This document shows, in pieces, positions 1 to 5,677 of a stretch of DNA of 5,881 nt. The translations under genes and the position numbers were made by a program. Origin of the DNA: Anaerolineales bacterium (lineage in GTDB: Bacteria > Chloroflexota > Anaerolineae > Anaerolineales > Villigracilaceae). The notes beneath the pieces are model-generated. The model was not told where the DNA came from. It worked only from the letters and a program-made list of their open reading frames with translations, and did not search any database. The first letter of the stretch is position 1; each line of letters opens with the position of its first letter. The stretch lies in NCBI GenBank assembly GCA_025056515.1, contig JANWWB010000157.1:1-5881 (forward strand). Direction: 5' to 3'.

Positions 1-110
1 TTCCCTCTAAAGCAGGATGAACACGCCGGCATAGCATCTCCCTTTCTCGCCCTTCTTGCACAGAAGGTTGCCCGAAATACATTTTTCTGCAAAGACGTTC
101 TCTTTTTCAT
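1..110 (-). CDS. Unknown small reading frame, 5' part only, leaves the left edge
   Basis: I do not recognise this product. Reading leftwards from an ATG at 110-108, 36 codons stay open to the window edge. The peptide begins MKKRTSLQKN, is rich in Lys and Arg, and has three Cys (one near residue 17, two near residues 30-33, spaced CSSC). The main support is an AGGAG at 122-118 on the same strand, 7 bases before the ATG, which is ideal spacing. It would be divergent from the PPDK gene. The Shine-Dalgarno sequence lies in a perfect dyad (AGGAG-T-CTCCT, 112-122). A different minus-strand frame, 192-7, is closed and somewhat longer (61 codons) but has no ribosome-binding site, so I prefer this one. 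The fragment is short, so it may not be a gene. Confidence 0.33.
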   Translation of the reverse strand, partial: MKKRTSLQKNVFRATFCARRARKGDAMPACSSCFRG

Positions 111-179
111 AAGGAGTCTCCTGCCGATAGAGTATGTTGAGGCATAAGTATACCGGTCGTGAGGCTCCTCCTACTCTGG

Positions 180-199
180 TGTCCGAACTCATGTCCGAA
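180..199. repeat. Short direct repeat, TGTCCGAA twice, 12-base period
   Basis: The octamer TGTCCGAA occurs at 180-187 and again at 192-199, separated by CTCA. It lies about 95-115 bases before the PPDK start and just before the candidate promoter. The spacing is near one helical turn, so an activator or repressor site is conceivable. No known operator is recognised, and chance cannot be excluded for an 8-base repeat. Confidence 0.3.
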
Positions 200-214
200 T
201 TTTATATGTGATTG

Positions 215-223
215 TGGTAAACT
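215..223 (+). promoter_or_regulatory. Weak candidate promoter (extended -10) for the PPDK gene
   Basis: TGGTAAACT has the extended -10 form TGn followed by a hexamer that matches TATAAT at four of six positions. No convincing -35 hexamer sits 16-18 bases upstream, which fits an extended -10 promoter but also fits chance. Transcription would begin near 230, giving a leader of roughly 60 bases before the ATG at 294. It lies in the AT-richer part of the upstream region. This is a guess from pattern only. Confidence 0.22.
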
Positions 224-293
224 ATGCGCTTAGTGTGCCGTAAGGACGTTCTCGATATTGGCTCTAAACTCTCTGATCTACAGGAGATGAAGT

Positions 294-3056
294 ATGTCAA
301 AGAAATGGGTCTATCTGTTCGAAGAAGTGGAAGAAGCTGAAAAATATGCTGGCTCATGGGATGGTGTGCGTGGTCTCTTGGGCGGCAAGGGTTCCGGTCT
401 GGCCGATATGACTCGCGCTGGTGTGCCGGTTCCGCCGGGTTTCACAGTGACCACTGAAGCTTGCAATGAGTACCGGAAGACGGGGCAGTTCCCTCCTGGT
501 ATGTGGGAGCAAGAACTGGAAGCGCTCAAGGTGATCGAGCAAAAGACCGGCAAGAAGTTCGGCGACCCGAACAATCCTCTGTTGGTTTCCTGCCGCTCCG
601 GCGCTAAATTCTCGATGCCGGGCATGATGAACACCATCCTGAATATCGGCATGAACGATGAGGTGGTAGAGGGGATGGCCAAACTGACCGGCAACCCACG
701 CTTTGCTTGGGATTCCTACCGCCGTCTCATCGAGATGTTTGGCACGACTGTCTTCGGCCTGGATGATGAGGTCTTCGAGCATCCTTTGGCTGAGTACAAG
801 GCCAAGAAGGGGTATAAACTCGATACTGAAATGACCGCTGAGGACTGGAAAGCCCTCGTGGACGTCTTCAAGGAGGCCTACAAGAAGGGCGTTGGTGAAG
901 ATTTCCCGCAAGATGTCTTCAAACAACTCGAACTTGCCACCAAGGCTGTCTTTGAGTCCTGGATGGGCAAGCGCGCCATCGACTATCGCCGCGCAACAGG
1001 CATTTCCGATGACCTAGGTACGGCGGTCAACATTGTGACCATGGTCTTCGGTAACATGGGTGATGACTCCGGCACGGGTGTGGCCTTCACCCGCAACCCT
1101 TCGACCGGCGAAAAGAAGATGATGGGCGAGTACCTGCTCAACGCTCAGGGCGAGGACGTGGTAGCCGGCATTCGCAATACTGATCCTATTGAACGCATGG
1201 CTGAAACCATGCCAGATGTCTATCGCCAATTTGTGGAAATCGCCGACAAACTTGAAAAGCACTACAAGGACATGCAGGATGTCGAGTTCACCATCGAGCG
1301 CGGCAAGTTATGGATGCTCCAGACCCGCAACGGTAAGCGCACTGCTAAGGCCGCGGTCAAGATTGCCGTGGATATGGCCAACGAGGGCCTGATTACCAAG
1401 GAAGAAGCTGTCCTGCGTGTCACTCCGGAAAATGTCGATGCGCTTCTCCACCCGCAGTTCGATGAGAAGGCGCTCGAAGAGGCTGAAAAGACCGGTACGT
1501 ACCTGACGAAAGGCGTCAATGCCTCGCCGGGTGCGGCTGTTGGCCAAGTTTATTTCGATGCCGACACTGCCGAGCGCATGGCCAAGGAAGAAAAACAGCA
1601 AGTTATTATGGTGCGCCCCTTCACCAAACCCGATGACGTACATGGTATGATTGCCTCTAAGGGTGTGCTGACCAGCGAGGGCGGCGCCACCTCCCACGCC
1701 GCGGTCGTCGCCCGCCAATTCGGCATCCCCTGTGTGGTGGGAGCTAGCGAAATCAAGATTGATCTCGAAAAGCGCCAGATGACCATCGGCGAGAAGGTCA
1801 TCCAAGAAGGCGAGTGGATTTCGGTGGACGGCACGACCGGCAAAGTTTACGCAGGCAAGATCCCGACCGTCTCGCCCAGCTTGGAGGAGCAGACCGAACT
1901 GATGACTCTCCTCCAGTGGGCCGATGAAATTGCCGCCCGTCCTGACATCCGTACCCTGCCGACCGGCGAAAAGAGCCGCGGCTTGCAGGTATGGGCGAAC
2001 GCAGACTATCCGAAGGACGCTCGTCGTGCCCGTTCGTATGGGGCCGTTGGAATCGGGCTTTGCCGCACCGAGCACATGTTCTTTGAACCGGAGCGCTTGC
2101 CCATCGTTCAGCGCATGATTTTGGCTGAGACGGTTGAAGAGCGCAAGAAAGCCCTCGATGAATTGCTCCCCTCCCAGCGTTCGGACTTTGAAGGCCTGTT
2201 CGAAGCCATGAACGGCTACCCGGTCATCATCCGGCTGATCGACCCGCCGCTGCACGAATTCATGCCCGACGAAGAGAAACTCCTCGAGGAGGTCATCACG
2301 CTGCGTGTGAAGGGCGGCGATTCGCAGGAACTGGCTGAGAAGGAAAAACTGCTGGCTTCCATCAAAGCGCTGCACGAATCTAACCCGATGATGGGGCTGC
2401 GCGGTGTTCGCTTGAGCATCTACATGCCTGAAATCGTTGAGATGCAGGTGCGCGCGATTTTTGAGGCTGCTTGCAACTGTGCTCTGCGCGGTATTGTCGT
2501 CAAACCCGAAGTGATGATTCCGCTCACCGGGACTATCAAGGAGCTTGAATGGATTCAGCCGCGCCTAGAACGCATTGCTTCGACCGTGATGGAAGAGAAG
2601 GGTGTCAAGTTTGAGTATAAGTTCGGCACCATGATTGAAATCCCACGCGCTGCCATTACGGCCGGTGAAATCGCCAAGCTGGCGCAGTTCTTCTCCTTTG
2701 GTACCAACGACCTAACCCAGATGACCTTCGGTTACAGTCGCGACGATGCTGAACGTAACTTCCTTGTCCTCTACGTCGAGCAGGGCATCTTGCCCAAGAA
2801 TCCCTTCCAGACCCTCGACCGAGAGGGTGTCGGTCGTCTGATGCAAATTGCTATCAATGAAGGCCGTCAGACCCGTCCTGACCTGGAGGTAGGCATCTGT
2901 GGTGAGCATGGTGGTGATCCTGAGTCCATCGAGTTCTGCCACATCATCGGCAACAACTACGTTTCTTGCTCACCTTTCCGCGTTCCGATTGCTCGTCTGG
3001 CAGCGGCTCATGCCGCCCTCAAGCACGCCGGCAAGCAGATTGCTGAGGATAAGTAA
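294..3056 (+). CDS. ppdK: Pyruvate phosphate dikinase (PPDK)
   Basis: This cytosolic enzyme interconverts pyruvate + ATP + Pi and phosphoenolpyruvate + AMP + PPi, serving gluconeogenesis or PPi-linked glycolysis. It has 920 residues, slightly more than the roughly 875-900 usual for bacterial PPDK. The N-terminal ATP-grasp part (about 1-350) has LLGGKG, PPGFTVTTEAC, SCRSGAKFSMPGM (Arg101), DSGTGVAFTRNP and the ATP-site pair Glu331/Arg345 (VEFTIERG...LQTRNG). The swivelling domain carries GGATSHAAVVAR with phospho-His468; Thr466 matches the Thr modified by PPDK regulatory proteins. The C-terminal TIM barrel has GLCRTEHMFF (Arg591), RLIDPPLHEF (Arg647), FGTNDLTQ and GICGEHGGDP with catalytic Cys869. 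All key residues are present. Compared with the Clostridium symbiosum enzyme as I remember it, extra residues lie near the N-terminus and in the linker before the barrel (about 540-570). The ATG is well supported by AGGAG at 282-286, 7 bases upstream. The gene appears monocistronic, ended by two hairpins. Identification is very secure. Confidence 0.98.
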   Translation: MSKKWVYLFEEVEEAEKYAGSWDGVRGLLGGKGSGLADMTRAGVPVPPGFTVTTEACNEYRKTGQFPPGMWEQELEALKVIEQKTGKKFGDPNNPLLVSCRSGAKFSMPGMMNTILNIGMNDEVVEGMAKLTGNPRFAWDSYRRLIEMFGTTVFGLDDEVFEHPLAEYKAKKGYKLDTEMTAEDWKALVDVFKEAYKKGVGEDFPQDVFKQLELATKAVFESWMGKRAIDYRRATGISDDLGTAVNIVTMVFGNMGDDSGTGVAFTRNPSTGEKKMMGEYLLNAQGEDVVAGIRNTDPIERMAETMPDVYRQFVEIADKLEKHYKDMQDVEFTIERGKLWMLQTRNGKRTAKAAVKIAVDMANEGLITKEEAVLRVTPENVDALLHPQFDEKALEEAEKTGTYLTKGVNASPGAAVGQVYFDADTAERMAKEEKQQVIMVRPFTKPDDVHGMIASKGVLTSEGGATSHAAVVARQFGIPCVVGASEIKIDLEKRQMTIGEKVIQEGEWISVDGTTGKVYAGKIPTVSPSLEEQTELMTLLQWADEIAARPDIRTLPTGEKSRGLQVWANADYPKDARRARSYGAVGIGLCRTEHMFFEPERLPIVQRMILAETVEERKKALDELLPSQRSDFEGLFEAMNGYPVIIRLIDPPLHEFMPDEEKLLEEVITLRVKGGDSQELAEKEKLLASIKALHESNPMMGLRGVRLSIYMPEIVEMQVRAIFEAACNCALRGIVVKPEVMIPLTGTIKELEWIQPRLERIASTVMEEKGVKFEYKFGTMIEIPRAAITAGEIAKLAQFFSFGTNDLTQMTFGYSRDDAERNFLVLYVEQGILPKNPFQTLDREGVGRLMQIAINEGRQTRPDLEVGICGEHGGDPESIEFCHIIGNNYVSCSPFRVPIARLAAAHAALKHAGKQIAEDK

Positions 3057-3061
3057 CTCCG

Positions 3062-3094
3062 GTAGGGCGAGAGAGGATCTCGCCCTACTTTGTT
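3062..3094 (+). terminator. First hairpin after PPDK, probable terminator
   Basis: A perfect 11-bp inverted repeat has arms GTAGGGCGAGA (3062-3072) and TCTCGCCCTAC (3078-3088) with a 5-base loop. It begins 5 bases after the PPDK stop codon and is followed by TTTGTT, a weak U-tract. It may end transcription or mainly protect the 3' end of the message, with the next hairpin doing most of the termination. Confidence 0.75.
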
Positions 3095-3097
3095 AGG

Positions 3098-3128
3098 TCG
3101 GGCAAGTCTTTGGGACTTGCCCGATTTT
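3098..3128 (+). terminator. Second tandem hairpin with T-tract, rho-independent terminator
   Basis: Arms TCGGGCAAGTC (3098-3108) and GACTTGCCCGA (3114-3124) form a perfect 11-bp GC-rich stem with loop TTTGG, followed directly by TTTT (3125-3128). It lies only 9 bases after the first hairpin, so the pair is a tandem terminator. The T-tract ends 6 bases before the ATG of the next gene (3135), which leaves no room for a separate promoter between them. The two stems differ in sequence, so they are not a duplication. Confidence 0.8.
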
Positions 3129-3134
3129 CAGGCC

Positions 3135-4031
3135 ATGCTTCCTTTCACGCCCTTTACCTCGCCCGAACATCGGGATTTCACGCTGATTTCTGAAACAGCA
3201 TTGGGGAGAAGCGGCGATCGCCCAGCGGCGTTGCTGGTGCACGGCTATCCGGGTACGCCTTATGAGATGCGCCCGTTAGCCGAGGCTTTGTATGCTAGGG
3301 GTTGGACCTGTCGAGGGATTCTCCTCCCCGGCTTTGGCGCGCAAATTGAAACTCTGCCGCAGCGGCGTTGGACCGAGTGGCGAGAGGCCGTGATAGAGGC
3401 CTTGGTGGCTCTGCGGCGCGACCATGCGCCCCTGCTGCTCATCGGTCACTCGATGGGTGGGGCGGTGGCGCTGACCGCTGCAGCGTGCCTGCCGGTGGAC
3501 GGACTGATTTTGCTGGCGCCGTATTGGCGGAGGCGCGGCGTCCTTTGGGCGCTTTTGCCGGTTTTGAAGCACCTCTTCCCGCGCGTCAAACCCTTCCACC
3601 TGATGAAGACTGAACTTGACGACCCGCGCCTGTTGAACCATATCCGTGATTTCCTTCCTGAAGTGGATTTAACCGACCCACAGACGATAGCTTCCATTCG
3701 TGATTTTGAAGTTCCAGTTAGCATGTTCGATGAACTGCGCAAGATTGGGATGGCTGGATGGCATGCTGCCCCTAAAGTGGCTTGCCCAACGCTGATTATT
3801 CAGGGTAGCGAGGATGTGACTGTTCATCCTGAGGATACGTGTCGGCTGGCACAGCGGCTTCGAGGGCCGGTGCGCAGACTCGAAGTCCGCGCTGCGCACG
3901 AATTGGTATTTGCCGAGTCGTCTGCCTTTCCCCAAGTTCGGGAAGTTGTCCTTGAGTTTGCCGCCCAGATTTTGGTAGAATCAAATTACTCTGCGTCTCA
4001 AGGGAAAAAATATGGAGCATCTACCGATTGA
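3135..4031 (+). CDS. Alpha/beta-hydrolase, esterase/monoacylglycerol-lipase type
   Basis: A 298-residue serine hydrolase, probably cytosolic since no signal peptide is seen. The fold markers appear in order: oxyanion-hole HGYPGTP (36-42), nucleophile elbow GHSMGG with Ser106, the acid in IIQGSEDVTV (Asp227), and His255 in RAAHELVF. The triad is therefore complete. The HG-x-PGTP motif and spacing resemble carboxylesterases and monoglyceride lipases of the Est30/YvaK type; the exact substrate cannot be read. A helical lid or cap probably lies at about 130-205. I chose ATG 3135. An in-frame TTG at 3090 would add 15 residues, but they are encoded by terminator hairpins. The ATG has only a poorly spaced AGG (3130-3132), so initiation may be weak. 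The 3' end overlaps the next gene by 20 bases, indicating an operon. The fold is certain; function is known only at class level. Confidence 0.9.
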   Translation: MLPFTPFTSPEHRDFTLISETALGRSGDRPAALLVHGYPGTPYEMRPLAEALYARGWTCRGILLPGFGAQIETLPQRRWTEWREAVIEALVALRRDHAPLLLIGHSMGGAVALTAAACLPVDGLILLAPYWRRRGVLWALLPVLKHLFPRVKPFHLMKTELDDPRLLNHIRDFLPEVDLTDPQTIASIRDFEVPVSMFDELRKIGMAGWHAAPKVACPTLIIQGSEDVTVHPEDTCRLAQRLRGPVRRLEVRAAHELVFAESSAFPQVREVVLEFAAQILVESNYSASQGKKYGASTD

Positions 4032-4641
4032 CAAAAGTAAGAATCCTGAGTCGATCCGACTCTTTCGGTCGGACTTTTTAGAGTTTTTTACCCATATCAG
4101 CCCAGTGACCATCGTGGTCATCTGGACGCCCATTGCGGTCTTTCTCCTATATCGGGCAGTGCAGGTCGCAGCGTTATGGACGATTCTAGCGGCGTTCTTT
4201 CTGGGTTTGTTCCTCTGGACGCTGGCCGAGTACACCTTGCATCGCTTCCTGTTTCATTACCAAGCCAAAAGTGAGCGAGCAAAACGTATTTTCTTCTTGT
4301 TCCATGGCGTGCATCATGCCCAGCCACAGGATAAGACTCGTTTGGTGATGCCCCTTCCGGTAAGCATCCCCCTGGCATTGGTTTTCTATGGACTGTTTCA
4401 CCTCGTTTTTGCTGTGCTTCTCCGCGCTCCAACCTGGGTAGCTCCCTTGACAGCGGGCTTCATGGTTGGCTATCTTATTTACGATCTAACGCATTATGCC
4501 ACCCACCATTTTCCAATGCGTAGTGGTTATGCCAAGTATCTCAAGCGCTACCACATGGCGCATCACTACAAGGATCCGAACACGCGCTTTGGCGTCAGCT
4601 CGCCACTTTGGGATTGGATCTTTGGTACCATGGGAGACTAG
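4012..4641 (+). CDS. Membrane fatty-acid hydroxylase (fatty acid 2-hydroxylase-like)
   Basis: A 209-residue integral membrane protein of the fatty-acid hydroxylase/sterol desaturase superfamily, which uses a histidine-bound di-iron centre and O2 to hydroxylate acyl chains or related lipids. The histidine boxes are HRFLFH (77-82), HGVHH (98-102), HYATH (161-165) and HMAHH (181-185). Together they give ten histidines in the pattern I recall for eukaryotic FA2H/Scs7. Hydrophobic stretches at about 31-47, 53-72, 115-137 and 142-159 fit four membrane passes with the boxes facing the cytoplasm. The C-terminal RFGVSSPLWDWIFGT is also typical. There is no fused cytochrome b5 domain, so electrons must come from another protein. 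AAGGG at 4000-4004, 7 bases before the ATG, supports the start. The gene overlaps the hydrolase by 20 bases, so coupled translation is likely. A carotenoid or sterol substrate is less likely given the match pattern but not excluded. Confidence 0.88.
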   Translation: MEHLPIDKSKNPESIRLFRSDFLEFFTHISPVTIVVIWTPIAVFLLYRAVQVAALWTILAAFFLGLFLWTLAEYTLHRFLFHYQAKSERAKRIFFLFHGVHHAQPQDKTRLVMPLPVSIPLALVFYGLFHLVFAVLLRAPTWVAPLTAGFMVGYLIYDLTHYATHHFPMRSGYAKYLKRYHMAHHYKDPNTRFGVSSPLWDWIFGTMGD

Positions 4642-4773
4642 AAGCCACGGATAGGCGTTCGACTCTTATCGATTTTGCGTTTGGCGCGCTACTTCTTGTT
4701 GGGGACTCGAGACGCGATTTTATCCACCATCCTAATCAGCTCGGAGATTTTATTCTAGACATCGGGCAGTTAC

Positions 4774-4813
4774 AAACGCAGGCGGCTAGGAAAACCACCT
4801 GCGTTTTGTTGTT
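4774..4813 (+). terminator. Terminator of the hydrolase/hydroxylase unit
   Basis: AAACGCAGG (4774-4782) pairs perfectly with CCTGCGTTT (4798-4806). A further two GC pairs extend beyond one mismatch, leaving a loop of about nine bases. The stem runs into TTTTGTTGTT (4804-4813). It lies about 130 bases after the hydroxylase stop with no gene between, so it is the likely end of that transcript. Confidence 0.7.
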
Positions 4814-4867
4814 CCTTAATTCTCGCGAGTCTGCTTTCCGGTTTCAACCCGGCAGCCACACACAGAG

Positions 4868-4944
4868 GGCTAATGGATTGCGCTTCACCTACGGCCGGAC
4901 GAGCGCAGCAAGGCGAAGCCCTCGGGTGAAAGCGCATGTTGAGC
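4868..4944. repeat. Imperfect palindrome, 77 bases, of unknown role
   Basis: GCGCTTCACC (4880-4889) pairs with GGTGAAAGCGC (4925-4935), leaving one bulged A. About 35 GC-rich bases form the apical part, and partial pairing may continue outward towards 4868 and 4944. It lies between the terminator and the IS remnant, in sequence with no gene. Size and bulge recall integron attC sites. The right outer box GTTGAGC (4938-4944) fits GTTRRRY, but the left outer box GGCTAAT fits RYYYAAC poorly. It could equally be a dispersed genomic hairpin repeat or part of a non-autonomous element. The rest of the 4642-5026 stretch holds no gene that I can support. Confidence 0.4.
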
Positions 4945-4959
4945 GGATGTTCATGGTAG

Positions 4960-5645
4960 TATAACTTGTGTAAAAAGTAAGGAGCCGGTATCCTGGCAGA
5001 TTACCATACCGAACAAGAAGAAAACCATGGCTCCCCGAGCACATCATCAGACCTTTGTTTGATGCAAACCGTCAAGTCACTTTTCAGGAGGTGCTCCAAG
5101 AACGATTACGTCTCGCAATTCAGTGCACGTGGGTCGTCCTCCTCGAAGAGGAAGTTGAAGCGTTTTGGAATGCAGCACCTTACCAACGGACACCCGAGCG
5201 GCGGGATTATCGAAATGGCGTCTATCTGCGCAATCTTGGGACGACCCAGGGAGTGATTGAGGATTTACCCGTGCCTCGCACTCGCAACGGTTTTCATACG
5301 CAGTTCTTCAAGCGCTACCGGCGTCGCATGGCAGAGTTGGATGAAACCATTTGTCGGATGTTTGTCGGTGGTGTCAGTACGAAGGGGATGGACGCAGTGA
5401 TGGAAGCCCTGACAGCATCCGTCTCAGCCCGGCAAAGGAGTATCCCAGCGCCATCCAATGCCTGAAACGTGATTTAGAAGCCTGCCTGACTTTCTACAGC
5501 TTCCCCAAACAGCACTGGAAGTACCTTCGCACGACCAACATCATTGAGCGCCTCGTCGGTGAAGTCAAGAGACACAATCCTAAGATGGCCGCCGCGATAG
5601 TCGGGTTAGCTGTGTTGTCGTCAACTCACCAGTTCTGTGCAGAGC
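4960..5645 (+). mobile_element. Remnant of an IS256-family insertion sequence
   Basis: The left end is suggested by ACTTGTGTAAAAAGTAA (4964-4980), which resembles the TGTGTAAAA core common in IS256-family terminal repeats. It lies about 50-60 bases before the transposase start, as usual. A degraded transposase follows (5027 to about 5600). No matching inverted repeat (TTTTTACACAAGT-like) occurs to the right before the window ends, and minus-strand coding sequence begins by 5646, so the right end has been lost. The exact left boundary (4958-4964) and the right junction (about 5592-5645) are estimates. Intact members are about 1.3-1.5 kb, so roughly half remains. Confidence 0.75.
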
Positions 5646-5677
5646 TTATCCAAGATATTGATCAGCTTCTGAATTGA
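5027..5677 (+). pseudogene. IS256-family transposase, frameshifted and internally deleted
   Basis: Three pieces of one transposase can be read. An ATG at 5027 gives MAPRAHHQTFV and then stops at TGA 5060-5062. Removing one T there would continue into the next frame as DANRQVTF, so an inserted base is likely. The second piece (5055-5465 in its frame) has the N-terminal family signature: LLEEEVEAF, YQRTPERRDYRNG, LPVPRTRNG, FFKRYRR and GGVSTKGMDAVMEALT. Homology leaves this frame near 5412 and passes to the +2 frame. There, KEYPSAIQCLKRDLEACL, FYSFPKQHWKYLRTTNIIE (a TTNxIE motif) and GEVKR (about 5430-5580) are C-terminal signatures. About 150-200 central residues, including the two catalytic Asp, are missing between them. 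After KMAAA (about 5592) the family match fades, although the frame stays open to 5677. An intact protein has about 400 residues. It cannot catalyse transposition; expression of the N-terminal piece from TTG 5055 is possible but unproven. Confidence 0.85.

Noticed and set aside
7..192. Minus-strand closed frame of 61 codons
   Set aside because: No Shine-Dalgarno sequence precedes its ATG and no family is recognised; the overlapping frame starting at 110 has better initiation signals.
354..926. Minus-strand open frame (190 codons) opposite the PPDK N-terminus
   Set aside because: Antisense shadow of the ATP-grasp domain; composition is not protein-like and no motif is seen.
1308..2375. Long minus-strand open frame (355 codons) opposite PPDK
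   Set aside because: It lies wholly antisense to a gene whose catalytic residues are all intact, has no ribosome-binding site or recognisable domain, and arises from codon bias in a GC-rich gene.
3090..3134. TTG 3090 as the hydrolase start
   Set aside because: The extra 15 residues are encoded by the terminator hairpins, the nearest GAGG is too far and lies in a hairpin, and the protein family normally begins close to the ATG at 3135.
4608..4964. Plus-strand open frame of 118 codons after the hydroxylase
   Set aside because: It overlaps the end of the hydroxylase in another frame, runs through the terminator and the palindrome, and shows no recognisable motif or ribosome-binding site.
5027..5465. 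Programmed frameshifting to make the transposase
   Set aside because: IS256-family elements normally use a single uninterrupted frame, and the catalytic core is missing here in any case, so decay is the simpler reading.
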